A stretch of 64,000 nt of DNA from Dyadobacter fermentans (GCF_019924045.1 NZ_JAHXBN010000010.1:1042424-1106423); one strand, 5' to 3'. Positions 50,824-60,253 are shown, counted from the stretch's first letter. Program-made: numbers and translations. The notes: generated by a model not told the origin, from the sequence alone.

Positions 50824-52068
50824 TTGAAAACAGTAGCAACCAACGATCCGTACGCAGCACTCCGCTATTCTGATTTCCGGTTTTTTGTATCCAATTCCTT
50901 TCTTTTCTCTGCCACGATCCGCGTTCAGGAAGTGATTGTCGGTTATGAACTTTACAAAACCACGCATGACCCGCTTGCATTGGGGCTGGTAGGGTTGGCC
51001 GAGGCGATTCCATTTATTGTTACGTCGTTGTTTGGAGGCTATGTGGCCGATCAGAAGAACAAGATTACGATCATGCACATTAGTCTGGTGGTGATTTTGC
51101 TGGGTTCGGGGATATTGTATACTGCTTTCCAGCCAGGGGTTTACAACCGGTTGGCGGAGTGGCAGCATCTGGCGGTCATTTATGCGGTATTTGGGTTAAT
51201 TGGTTTTGCAAAAGGATTCTATTCCCCCGCGGCAAGTTCGCTCAAACCCTTTCTGGTACCACGTGCGATTTACCATAACTCATCCACTTGGAGCAGCTCC
51301 TTCTCACAGGCCGGAGCGATTATCGGTCCGGCCGCTGCGGGTTTCCTGTATGCCTATATGGGGCTGACGCATACCTTGCTGATTGTGATCGTTAACTTCC
51401 TGATATGCTGGGTGTTGCTGGGGATGATCAAAACCCGCCCGGAGTTTCCGAAGATCGTGACGCCGATCATGGAAAGCCTGAAAGAGGGTTTCAAATTCGT
51501 GTTCAAAACGCGCATTGTACTGTATGCCATGACGTTGGATTTGTTCTCGGTGCTTTTCGGTGGTGTAATAGCCTTGCTTCCCATTTTCGCAGAGGATATC
51601 CTGAAAGTCGGGCCGGAGGGATTGGGCTTGTTACGCGCAGCGCCTTCCATTGGGTCCATGCTGACGATGTTCGCGATGGCTTATTTCCCGCCTACGCATA
51701 ATGCGTGGCGCAACATGCTTGTAGCAGTAGCGGGCTTTGGCATATTCACACTGGTGTTTGCGGCTTCTACCAACTTCATGCTTTCCTGCGGCGCGCTCTT
51801 CGCGACCGGCGTGTTCGATAGCGTCAGTGTGATCATCCGTCAGACGATCCTGCAAATCTATCCTCCCGACGAAATGCGCGGCCGTGTGGCGGCCGTCAAC
51901 GGCATATTTGTCAGCTCCTCGAACGAACTTGGCGCGTTCGAATCCGGGGTGATGGCCAAGGCATTCGGCACCGTTCCGTCCGTCATGATGGGAGGCATGC
52001 TGACGCTCGTTGTCGTCACATGGGTGTACCTGCGTTCGAAGGATTTGTTTTCGGTTAAGCTGAGTTAG
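50824..52068 (+). CDS. MFS transporter (EntS/MFS_3-like)
   Basis: The 414-residue protein has about 12 membrane helices: YSDFRFFVSNSFLFSATIRVQ at the start, VGLAEAIPFIVTSLFGGYVAD with the GGYVADQKNK loop, and PPDEMRGRVAAVNGIF in the second half. The layout is that of the MFS_3 (EntS-like) group, which exports siderophores or drugs or imports peptides. The substrate is unknown. The start is TTG at 50824, because no ATG precedes the first helix. It is followed by a toxin-antitoxin pair. Confidence 0.9.
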   Translation: MKTVATNDPYAALRYSDFRFFVSNSFLFSATIRVQEVIVGYELYKTTHDPLALGLVGLAEAIPFIVTSLFGGYVADQKNKITIMHISLVVILLGSGILYTAFQPGVYNRLAEWQHLAVIYAVFGLIGFAKGFYSPAASSLKPFLVPRAIYHNSSTWSSSFSQAGAIIGPAAAGFLYAYMGLTHTLLIVIVNFLICWVLLGMIKTRPEFPKIVTPIMESLKEGFKFVFKTRIVLYAMTLDLFSVLFGGVIALLPIFAEDILKVGPEGLGLLRAAPSIGSMLTMFAMAYFPPTHNAWRNMLVAVAGFGIFTLVFAASTNFMLSCGALFATGVFDSVSVIIRQTILQIYPPDEMRGRVAAVNGIFVSSSNELGAFESGVMAKAFGTVPSVMMGGMLTLVVVTWVYLRSKDLFSVKLS

Positions 52069-52076
52069 CGAGTACT

Positions 52077-52108
52077 TTGGTTTATGCGGTGGTAAATCGT
52101 TATTTTTG
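52077..52108 (+). promoter_or_regulatory. Promoter of the DUF433-DUF5615 pair
   Basis: TTG at 52077-52079 and TATTTTTG at 52101-52108 (TAnnTTTG) are 21 bp apart. The leader to the ATG at 52134 would be about 19 bases. Confidence 0.7.
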
Positions 52109-52133
52109 TTAAGTATCAGACAGATCACTTCGT

Positions 52134-52364
52134 ATGTACATCTACAAAAATATCGTAACGCTGGAACCTGGGAAAAGAAGTGGTAAGCCCTGTATCAGAG
52201 GCATGCGTATTACAGTCGAAGATATTTTGCGCTGGTTGGCTTCGGGGATGTCATTTGATGATATTTTAGAGGATTTTCCTGAGTTGACCAGAGAAGATAT
52301 TACTGCTGCTTTAGAATTTTCCGCGGACCAACTGAAGAGGACGCTTTATGACGTCGCTGCATGA
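52134..52364 (+). CDS. DUF433 antitoxin
   Basis: The 76-residue protein matches the DUF433 family (VapB-type antitoxins): ITLEP-like start (IVTLEPGKRSGKPCIRGMRITVEDIL), then WLASGMSFDDILEDFPELTREDI. The family forms a small DNA-binding helix-turn-helix that neutralises the toxin and represses the promoter. It overlaps the toxin gene by four bases (ATGA), so translation is coupled. Confidence 0.9.
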   Translation: MYIYKNIVTLEPGKRSGKPCIRGMRITVEDILRWLASGMSFDDILEDFPELTREDITAALEFSADQLKRTLYDVAA

Positions 52365-52702
52365 AGGTTCTGATTGATCAGAATATCTCACAACGGATTT
52401 TGCCATTGCTGGCACATCAGTTTGATACTTTGAACCATGTACGGCAGTTGGGTCTTACAGACGCAGATGATTACGAGATTTTTATGTTTGCCCGCGACAA
52501 CGGTTATCAGGCGGTGATTACAGCGGACGAAGACTTCATCAAGCTTATCAATCAGTTTTCACAACCTCCTAAAATTGTCTGGATCAGAGCAGGAAATTGT
52601 TCTACCAGAGTCCTGTCAGAACTGCTTACCGATAAGGTTCAAATGATCAGAGAATTTATTATTGGTGACGATTTCGATATCTACGAAATCTTTAAACCCT
52701 GA
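52361..52702 (+). CDS. DUF5615 PIN-like toxin
   Basis: The 113-residue protein belongs to the DUF5615/Mut7-C-like PIN-fold group. Acidic residues expected to bind the metal ion are Asp6 in MKVLIDQNIS, Asp35-Asp37 in TDADD, and Asp56/Asp58 in TADEDF. It is probably a ribonuclease inhibited by the DUF433 partner. The target RNA is unknown. Its stop codon abuts that of the minus-strand permease through a shared TGATCA. Confidence 0.9.
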   Translation: MKVLIDQNISQRILPLLAHQFDTLNHVRQLGLTDADDYEIFMFARDNGYQAVITADEDFIKLINQFSQPPKIVWIRAGNCSTRVLSELLTDKVQMIREFIIGDDFDIYEIFKP

Positions 52703-55105
52703 TCAATCACTCTTCAAACTCTTCACAGGATCCGTTATCGCCGCCTTATAGGTTTGAGTGGAGACGAGCAGGGTGATCATCATTCCGAATGACATTGTAA
52801 CCCCTGCAAACAATTCCCAGCCAATTTCCACACGGTAGGAGTAAGTTTTAAGCCATTGATTTCCCAGCAGTACAGCCAGTGGAAATGCAATGGATATCGC
52901 CCCGGCCAGGATTATCAAAAACTCTTTTAGAAATAGCATTACGACGTCCATACTGGTAGCACCTAGGACCTTTCGGATGCCGACCTCGCGCGTGCGGCGG
53001 GCAACGTTGAGCGAAACCATGCCTAAAATACCCAACAGCACAATGACGACGGAGAGAAACGTAGCGACACGGGAGGCTTTTTTGAGCTGTATTTCCGACT
53101 GATATAGTTTTTGCAGTGTTTCGTCCATGAATGTGTATTCGAACGGGGCGTCCGGCATAAGCTCGCACCATTTTTGCTGAACGACTGCCATTGCGTTGCC
53201 GATATTGCCCGGGTTCAGGCGAATGCTCAGGTATCGGTAGGTGTTGGTGCCCCGGACGTCGGCAAATACCAGCGGTTTGATAGTCTCATGCATTGACTCA
53301 AAATGGAAATCCCGTGCAACACCAACGATGGTCAATGGGTTCGGATAAAAGTGTACCCTTACCTGCTGCCCCAACGCTTCCTGCGGACTGGTGTACCCGA
53401 GCGACTTGATCGCCGTTTCATTCATAACAATGCGGTCGGGCTGGTAGCTAGTGTTGGAGCGTTGAAGGAATTCGCCCGCCAGGAGCTTGACACCGTAGGT
53501 TTCAGCATAGGATACGTCGGTACGCAGCAAGGTGGCCCAAACGGCTTCGGTGGAATCCTGGCCAGGTTTGTAGAAACCAAAATAGCCGCCATTCCCATTC
53601 GGGATTTCGTAAGAAAGGGAAATGTTTTTAACCTGGCTGAGCCTACCAAGACCGTCACGTACCTGCTCCATTTTGGTCAGTCCCTCGGGTGTCCAGTCGC
53701 GGGGGGCGCCGAGTGTGACCAGTGATTCTTTATTATACCCGAGGTTTTTATTGAAAAAATAGTCGACCTGCCGTGCTACAATACCGGCCCCGGCGAAAAC
53801 GAACAACGCGATGATGAATTGCACAGCGATGAGCGATCGCCTGAATACAATATTACCTCCGACCGATTTGAGTTTGCCCTTCATCGATTCCACCGATGGC
53901 ACCCGCGAGAGTACCAGGGCCGGGTACAATCCCGCCAGCATTCCCACGAGCAGCGAAACCAAAATCGGGGCGATTAGCGTGTAAGGCATCAGCGACCACA
54001 AAGAGGCTAACTCTTTGCCCAGCATATCACTGAAAACAGGCCGTAGCAACTGATACAATCCGAGCGAAATGAACATTGCCAGAAATGCGAGGAGAACGGA
54101 TTCTGCCAGAAACTGGCCGATCAGCTGGCGCTTCTGGCTGCCCAGCACTTTTCGCACGCCTATTTCTTTCAAACGCGATGAGGAGCTGCCCATGGAGATG
54201 TTGACAAAATTGACAATCGCCATCAGCAAAATGAACAGCGTAATGCCCGACAGGGTCAGGATCATTTTGTTGACGACGCCATTATTGGCTTCGCGGTAAT
54301 ACGCGCTGAGAGGGGTGAGGTATACTTTGAGGCTGGAATTGATAGCTGCCGGCGCGTGTGTTGCTAGTTCCCGGGCTATCGGTTTGGCCAGGTCGGCGGG
54401 GGTAACGCCGTTTTTCAGCTCGATGTAGTTAACCATAAAAGCAAAGCCCCAGTTGTCCTCCGAGCCTTTGCGGCCTTCGAGGCTGCTGAACGGGAAGAAA
54501 ATCTCCGCCTCGCTCGTCAGCAAATGCGTCACGGAATTGAAGGGCGGCTTTTTCATGACCGCGGTGATCTGGTACTCCTGCTTGCCTCCCACGAAATTGT
54601 GCAGCGTAAGTGACTCGCCTACCACATCTGTCCGGCCGAAGTACTTCATCGCCTTGTTTTCTGTGATGACGATCGAATTGGGTGCATTCAATGCGGTTTC
54701 TGCATGCCCGTGCAGGAGCGGGAAGCCATACATGGCCAGCAGGGTAGAGTCGCCCGTCTGCACATCCTCCCTGAAATGTTTATCCCCGTGCGATACCGCC
54801 ACGGTAATGGCGTCGTAGCGATAGTAGTTGGCAACCAGATTGGGATAATTTGTTTTCAACGCTTTCCCCAGCGGCCCCAGCGTGGTCAGGTCCAGACCCA
54901 TACCCGGATCGGACCATTTACTACGGATGATGTACTGGTTCCGGGCATTGGCCAAATGGCGGTTGACCTGCCATTCACCCCAGACGTAGCTCATCATCAG
55001 GAACGAGAACGTCATCCCGACGGCCAGGCCAAGTATTGTAACAAGCGAATAAAACCGGCGTTTCAAAAGGTTCCGCCATGCAGTTTTGAAGTAGTTTTTC
55101 AGCAT
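52703..55105 (-). CDS. FtsX/MacB-type ABC permease (800 aa)
   Basis: This permease starts MLKNYFKTAWRNLLKRRFYS. SSSRLKEIGVRKVLGSQKRQ lies near residue 315 and RRTREVGIRKVLGATSMDVV in the last helix bundle. It ends DPVKSLKSD. The first of three consecutive minus-strand permeases by position, but last in transcription order. Long repeat-filled gaps suggest separate transcripts rather than one operon. No repeat array follows its 3' end, because the toxin gene abuts it. Confidence 0.93.
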   Translation of the reverse strand: MLKNYFKTAWRNLLKRRFYSLVTILGLAVGMTFSFLMMSYVWGEWQVNRHLANARNQYIIRSKWSDPGMGLDLTTLGPLGKALKTNYPNLVANYYRYDAITVAVSHGDKHFREDVQTGDSTLLAMYGFPLLHGHAETALNAPNSIVITENKAMKYFGRTDVVGESLTLHNFVGGKQEYQITAVMKKPPFNSVTHLLTSEAEIFFPFSSLEGRKGSEDNWGFAFMVNYIELKNGVTPADLAKPIARELATHAPAAINSSLKVYLTPLSAYYREANNGVVNKMILTLSGITLFILLMAIVNFVNISMGSSSSRLKEIGVRKVLGSQKRQLIGQFLAESVLLAFLAMFISLGLYQLLRPVFSDMLGKELASLWSLMPYTLIAPILVSLLVGMLAGLYPALVLSRVPSVESMKGKLKSVGGNIVFRRSLIAVQFIIALFVFAGAGIVARQVDYFFNKNLGYNKESLVTLGAPRDWTPEGLTKMEQVRDGLGRLSQVKNISLSYEIPNGNGGYFGFYKPGQDSTEAVWATLLRTDVSYAETYGVKLLAGEFLQRSNTSYQPDRIVMNETAIKSLGYTSPQEALGQQVRVHFYPNPLTIVGVARDFHFESMHETIKPLVFADVRGTNTYRYLSIRLNPGNIGNAMAVVQQKWCELMPDAPFEYTFMDETLQKLYQSEIQLKKASRVATFLSVVIVLLGILGMVSLNVARRTREVGIRKVLGATSMDVVMLFLKEFLIILAGAISIAFPLAVLLGNQWLKTYSYRVEIGWELFAGVTMSFGMMITLLVSTQTYKAAITDPVKSLKSD

Positions 55106-55170
55106 GCTTCAAAACTAATGGTTTCTCAAAGTGTTGATTATCAGTATTGAGTTGTTTAACTATTTTTAAC

Positions 55171-55366
55171 AGAAAGGAATAAAGGGAAGAAGGGGAAAAA
55201 GGGGAAGAAGGAGGAAAGGGAGAATGAACAATTAGTCAGGTTTAGTCAAATATGGTCAGGCATTGTGTATAATTGCCTGGTATCACACAACACCTGACCA
55301 AACCTGACTAAGCCTCCCTTTCCTCCCTCTTCCCTTTCCTCCTTCTTCCCTTTCCTCCTTCTTCCT
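55171..55366. repeat. Nested purine/pyrimidine and TGAC-decamer hairpin
   Basis: An outer purine-only arm (55171-55224) faces a pyrimidine-only arm (55313-55366). Inside them, decamers with GTCAGGT/GGTCAGG words (55232-55261) face TGACCAAACC-type decamers (55289-55312), with a loop of about 27 bases. Two of the repeat families of the window are thus nested at one site. The outer arm ends three bases from the stop codon of the permease at 55369. Confidence 0.88.
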
Positions 55367-55368
55367 GA

Positions 55369-57741
55369 TTAATCATTCCGCAATGTCTCGGCTGGGTTGG
55401 TCGTCGCGGCTTTGTAAGTCTGTAAGCCGATGGTCAACAGGCCGATGAGCCCCAGGCTACCGATGCAGGTAAGGAACACGCCGGGGCCTAGACTGGGATG
55501 ATAGGTAAAAATGTTGAGAAACAGCGCTCCGAGGCCATAGCCGATCGGCATCGCGATGATGGCCGCGATCAGGATCAGTTTTACAAATGAGCCGGAAAGC
55601 AATCGCATAATCTGGGCTGTACTCGCGCCCATTACTTTTCTTACACCTACTTCTTTTACACGCTTGGCGGTTGAATAGGTGACCATTCCGAGCAACCCCA
55701 TCGCTGCGATCGTGAACACGACGAACACCAGCAAATCGGTAATCTTTTGATCCTCATTTTCCATGTAATCCTCGTAAAGCTGGTCTTCATACCAGGAGTA
55801 CACAAACGATTCGTGCGGATGATATCGTTTCCAGGTCTTGCCTAATGCCGCAGTGAGGCGTTCATGGTCGGTTCCGGCGGCTACTTCCAGCGAAAGCCCC
55901 CTGATTTCCCGCGGATCGAATGCAAGCACCAGGGGTGCTACTGGCAGTTCGTAACGCATAAAGCAGAAGTTTTTCACAATCCCCGACACGATCACCTGCG
56001 TTTCATTCAGCAGAATGGTTTGTCCAACAGCTTCTTTGGGATTTTTCCAACCAAGCCATTTTGCCGCTTTCTGATTCAGGACCACGAAATGGACTGTCGT
56101 GTCGATGGTAGCGGGTACATTTTCGCCTGCTATGAATTGCAGCCGCATATTCTCGATAAAATTTCGGTCGGTAGCGTAAATGAAGGTTTCCACCGCATTG
56201 GCAGGGTCGCGCCGCGACAATGGTGCCAGTTTGGCCTTTCCTGCGTTTTCGTTCAGCGTAGCCGAGGTGAGCCCCACGCGTTTAACACCGGCTTCCCGGC
56301 TCATTTCATTGGCCAGAAGTTTGAAATCGCTGTCAGGTGCCAGTGGGACGTTCAGGATGTTTCTCCGGTTGAAATTCTGGTTATCGTTCGCCATGAATTC
56401 AAACTGGCTGTTCATAATACCAGTACCGGTCATAAACACCAGTGCGACCACGAATTGAATAATAGTGAGCGTCTTCCTGAACCCGAACTTGCCGAGTCCG
56501 GTAGGCGTCATTTCACCTTTCAGTATTTGCACGGGCTGGTAGGACGACAGTATCCGCGCGGGCAAAATACCTGCCAGGAAGCCCGTAAATAATGTAAAGC
56601 CGATAAAGATCGCCCAGAGTAAGCGTGTGTCACTCACCTCCCAGGTGAGCCAGCCCACATGGATGTACGCCTGCAAAAGCAGGAGTCCAAGATACCCCAG
56701 CCCGAATGCGAGCAATGCGATCACGATGGTTTCGACCAAGAACTGGCTCACCAGCTGAAACTTTTTCGCGCCCGCTACCTTGCGTACACCCACTTCACGT
56801 GCGCGGCTGAGCGATCGCGTGAGTGTGAGGTTAATGTAGTTGAAACCCGCCAATACGATAATCACCAGTGGGATGAGCAGGCTGACGCCCATTTTCCAAA
56901 TCGGTTCCACACCTGGATTGTCTAGTAGCCCTTCCCAGTCCGGAGAAATTTCCGACAACGCCTGGCTGCGGAATGAATGCGTTTTAATATCCTTGAAGCG
57001 GACCGTCTTTTGATTTTCGGTGGAAACTCGCGCCAACGCCTGGTCGAGGTCGGCGCGGGACGAGCCTTTGGTGATCAATGCGAATGTATACGTATTGTAA
57101 CTCAGCCAGTCATCGGCCTTCATATCCTTGTTCACCAAGGGCAGGGTCGCCATCGATATCACAATGTCGGCATCCAGATGCGTCCTGAATTTTTTAATGG
57201 GTTTAAAAACGCCGGTAATGGTGAATGTGCCTATTTCGCTGTTCGTGAGTGTCTTGCCAATCGGGTTGGCATCGCCGAAATAACGTTCGGCCATGTCGTG
57301 CGTGAGCACGGCCGTCCAGGGTTCGGTGGCTGGTTTTCCTTTTTCCAACGGGAATCCGAAGATTTCAAAGTAAGCCGGTTCCACGTAAAGCCCATAGGTG
57401 CGGAGCGTTTTGATGCCGTTGCTGAGATTCGAACCGAACGAGCGGTTAATGCGCACGGTCTTTTCGATTACACTCTGCCCATCGGCCAGCTTTTGGCCCA
57501 GGGGAAACGGCGTCGAAGCGAGCGAATGCTTTTCGCCGACATTATCGGTAGCGTCGGTGAGAACGCGGAACGTGCGCTCCGGATAGGGGTGGAAGGAATC
57601 CTTTTCAAAACTGCTTTGCACCTGTATGAGCTGCATAAAGCAGAAAGCCATCGCCAGGCCCAGGCCGGTAATGTTGATGAAAGAGAACAACTTGTGCTTC
57701 CAGAGGTTGCGGATGGCGATTTTGAGGTAGCTTTTTAACAT
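55369..57741 (-). CDS. FtsX/MacB-type ABC permease (790 aa)
   Basis: This permease starts MLKSYLKIAIRNLWKHKLFS. SLSRAREVGVRKVAGAKKFQ lies near residue 310, and MGLLGMVTYSTAKRVKEVGV then VRKVMGASTAQI lie near the C-terminal bundle. It ends NPAETLRND. Somewhat more divergent in its periplasmic parts than its neighbours, which suggests a different partner or substrate. Short-repeat arrays flank both ends. Confidence 0.93.
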   Translation of the reverse strand: MLKSYLKIAIRNLWKHKLFSFINITGLGLAMAFCFMQLIQVQSSFEKDSFHPYPERTFRVLTDATDNVGEKHSLASTPFPLGQKLADGQSVIEKTVRINRSFGSNLSNGIKTLRTYGLYVEPAYFEIFGFPLEKGKPATEPWTAVLTHDMAERYFGDANPIGKTLTNSEIGTFTITGVFKPIKKFRTHLDADIVISMATLPLVNKDMKADDWLSYNTYTFALITKGSSRADLDQALARVSTENQKTVRFKDIKTHSFRSQALSEISPDWEGLLDNPGVEPIWKMGVSLLIPLVIIVLAGFNYINLTLTRSLSRAREVGVRKVAGAKKFQLVSQFLVETIVIALLAFGLGYLGLLLLQAYIHVGWLTWEVSDTRLLWAIFIGFTLFTGFLAGILPARILSSYQPVQILKGEMTPTGLGKFGFRKTLTIIQFVVALVFMTGTGIMNSQFEFMANDNQNFNRRNILNVPLAPDSDFKLLANEMSREAGVKRVGLTSATLNENAGKAKLAPLSRRDPANAVETFIYATDRNFIENMRLQFIAGENVPATIDTTVHFVVLNQKAAKWLGWKNPKEAVGQTILLNETQVIVSGIVKNFCFMRYELPVAPLVLAFDPREIRGLSLEVAAGTDHERLTAALGKTWKRYHPHESFVYSWYEDQLYEDYMENEDQKITDLLVFVVFTIAAMGLLGMVTYSTAKRVKEVGVRKVMGASTAQIMRLLSGSFVKLILIAAIIAMPIGYGLGALFLNIFTYHPSLGPGVFLTCIGSLGLIGLLTIGLQTYKAATTNPAETLRND

Positions 57742-57755
57742 AGTTTTTTTTGTTT

Positions 57756-57860
57756 GGGATGAAGGGGATGAAGGGGATGAAGGGGATGAAGGGGAGGAAG
57801 GGGAGGAAAGGGATATGAAAAATCACCTTTCCTCCCTTCGTCCCTTTCATCCCCCTTTAT
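57756..57860. repeat. 9-bp purine units facing a pyrimidine arm
   Basis: GGGATGAAG is repeated four times from 57756, followed by GGGAGGAAG, GGGAGGAAA and GGGATATGA, an exact 9-bp period over seven units. After a short loop the pyrimidine arm (57825-57856, with CCTCCCTT and TCATCCCCC) is its imperfect reverse complement. The right end touches the stop codon of the permease at 57857. Confidence 0.9.
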
Positions 57861-60253
57861 TCCGCTCTCAACGCCTTAACAGGATTAGTAAGCGCCGATT
57901 TCAATGCCTGCGAACTGACGGTTGCCAGTGCGATCACGATTGCGATAATGCCGGCCAGGGCGAAGACCCACCAGGACAGTGTTTCGCGGTATTCGAAGTT
58001 CTGCAGCCATTTGCTCATCGCGTAAACGGCCACGGGCGTGCCTATTGCAATGGCGACGAGCACGAGTTTGACAAAATCTCTCGACAGCATCAGTACTACA
58101 TCCTGCACGCTCGCGCCAAGCACTTTGCGGACGCCGATCTCTTTGGTACGCGCTTCGGCTGCAAATGCGGCGAGCCCGAACAAACCCAGACAGGCGATCA
58201 CAATGGCCAGTATTGCAAATGCCAGCAACACATTACCCTGGCGCTGTTCCGCCTGGTATTGTTTGGCGAAATTCTCGTCTAGAAACTGGAATTCCGGGCG
58301 GGCATCGGCGTCGAAGGTTTTGTAGACCTGGCTGATGTAGGCGAGCGCCTCGGGTGTTTTGGCGGCGTTGATGCGCACATACATGTTGTCCTGCTCCTGA
58401 GGCGGCGCTAGCTGGATCACCAGCGGCTCGATTTTGTGTTGCAGCGAATAGATATGGAAATCGTTGGTTACGCCGACGACCGTCAGTTCTTTTACACGGC
58501 CATCCTTATCCGCAGGGTAACGCAGTCTCTTTCCGACCGGGTTGGCCCAGCCCTGTTTTTGGACTAATGCTTTGTTCACCAAAACTGAACCGGCCAGGTC
58601 GGCGGGTGAATTTTTAATGAAATCGCGGCCTTGCAAAAGCTTAATCTCCATAGTGCGCAGGTAATCGGCGTCGGCCATGAAGCGCTGCGTCATTTGGGTT
58701 GTGGAAGGGATATCGCCATGATTGGTTTCAACAAACAATGCAGCCGATCCGATGGTATTGTTGCCGATAGGGTTACTGGCTGCGGCGGCGCTTTCGATCA
58801 CCGGGTTCTGTTCCAGTTTCTCTTTCAAAGAACCTACCTGCGTTCTTACTTCGTTTTTATCAATATGAAATGTCAAGACCTGGTCTTTATTGAAACCTAA
58901 ATCCTTGTGATTCACATACCGGATCTGCCGGTACACAATGCCCGAGCAGGCGATCATCACTACCGTGGCAGCGAATTGAAATACTACCAATGACTGCCGG
59001 AAGCCCGCTCCGCCTGTTTGGCTGCCCAGCTGGCCTTTCAATGAGATAACCGGCCGGTAACCCGAGAGCATCAACGCCGGGTACAATCCGCTGAGCAAGC
59101 CGATCAGCAGCAGGAATGCGCCGCCGATAGCCATTGTGATAATGCTATTGTCATGAAAATCCAGACTCAGTGATTTCTCGGCAAGTCGGTTGAAAAACGG
59201 TAATGCAGCCTTGGCCAACAAGAAACCTACAAAACCGGCGAGGATAGTCATCAGGAACGACTCCGTCAGAAACTGCGCGATCAGCTGGAAACGCTGTGAC
59301 CCGATGGCCTTGCGCACGCCCACCTCACGCACGCGTTTGAGCGAGCGGGCGGTGTAGAGGTTCATGTAGTTAATGCAGGCGATCACGAGGATCAGCAATG
59401 CGATGGCGGAGAAGATATAAACTGTTTTGATATTCCCTTTGGCTCCGATTTCAAATTCCAGGTCCGAATGCAGGTGAATGGAGGTCAGTGGTTGCAGTTT
59501 CAGGTGGTAATCCGCATTGCCCATTTCTTTTTGCAGGTATTTGGTATAAAAAGCGGGAAACTTGGCTTCGAGCTTCTTCGCATCGGCCCCTTCCTTTAAA
59601 AGAAGGTAAGTATAGACGTCCCCTTCCTGCCATCCGCCGGTATAGCCCGCCGGAAGCGATCGCAATGCGCTGAAATTCAAGTGAGAATTGGCTGGGACGT
59701 CCTCGATGACGCCTGTGACGACATTGGGATAATTATTGGAAAAGAAAATGGTTTGCCCCACGGCCTTCGAAGCGTCGCCGAATATACGTGTTGCCAGGGC
59801 GTTCGTCAATACAATTCTTTGGGGCTCGCGCAAGGCCGTTGCCGGATTACCGTACACGAATGAATAAGAGAATATATCGAAAACGGACCCGTCTGCAAAA
59901 AACACATCGGGCGCATCTACCTGCTTCTCACCGAACCGGATTTTGCCGCCACCTTCGGCGCTGATACGCACCGTCTTTTCAATTTCAGGATATTCATTTT
60001 GCAATGCCTGCGCGAATGGTGCGGAAGTAGGCGCGAGTTTGAAACTGCCGGTTGCCCATTCAGCATCCTGCGTCACGCGGTAAATGCGGTCGGCTTTGGC
60101 GTGGAAGCGGTCGTAGCTCAGTTCGTCAGCCACATAAAGCACCATGAGCCACACGGCGGCTATGCCGATCCCGAGCCCAAGTATATTCAGCCCGCTGAAC
60201 AACCGCTGTTTGCGGAAGTTCCTGATCGATATTTTGAGGTAGTTGAATAGCAT
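57857..60253 (-). CDS. FtsX/MacB-type ABC permease (798 aa)
   Basis: This permease starts MLFNYLKISIRNFRKQRLFS. SLKRVREVGVRKAIGSQRFQ lies near residue 310. ACLGLFGLAAFAAEARTKEI and VRKVLGASVQDVV lie near residue 690-710, and the end is NPVKALRAE. First to be transcribed of the three consecutive minus-strand permease genes. No ATPase is adjacent. Confidence 0.93.
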   Translation of the reverse strand: MLFNYLKISIRNFRKQRLFSGLNILGLGIGIAAVWLMVLYVADELSYDRFHAKADRIYRVTQDAEWATGSFKLAPTSAPFAQALQNEYPEIEKTVRISAEGGGKIRFGEKQVDAPDVFFADGSVFDIFSYSFVYGNPATALREPQRIVLTNALATRIFGDASKAVGQTIFFSNNYPNVVTGVIEDVPANSHLNFSALRSLPAGYTGGWQEGDVYTYLLLKEGADAKKLEAKFPAFYTKYLQKEMGNADYHLKLQPLTSIHLHSDLEFEIGAKGNIKTVYIFSAIALLILVIACINYMNLYTARSLKRVREVGVRKAIGSQRFQLIAQFLTESFLMTILAGFVGFLLAKAALPFFNRLAEKSLSLDFHDNSIITMAIGGAFLLLIGLLSGLYPALMLSGYRPVISLKGQLGSQTGGAGFRQSLVVFQFAATVVMIACSGIVYRQIRYVNHKDLGFNKDQVLTFHIDKNEVRTQVGSLKEKLEQNPVIESAAAASNPIGNNTIGSAALFVETNHGDIPSTTQMTQRFMADADYLRTMEIKLLQGRDFIKNSPADLAGSVLVNKALVQKQGWANPVGKRLRYPADKDGRVKELTVVGVTNDFHIYSLQHKIEPLVIQLAPPQEQDNMYVRINAAKTPEALAYISQVYKTFDADARPEFQFLDENFAKQYQAEQRQGNVLLAFAILAIVIACLGLFGLAAFAAEARTKEIGVRKVLGASVQDVVLMLSRDFVKLVLVAIAIGTPVAVYAMSKWLQNFEYRETLSWWVFALAGIIAIVIALATVSSQALKSALTNPVKALRAE

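Noticed and set aside
55864..57738. Long open frames (242 and 253 aa) on the + strand.
   Set aside because: They lie antisense to the permease at 55369, have no family resemblance, and are explained by its codon bias.
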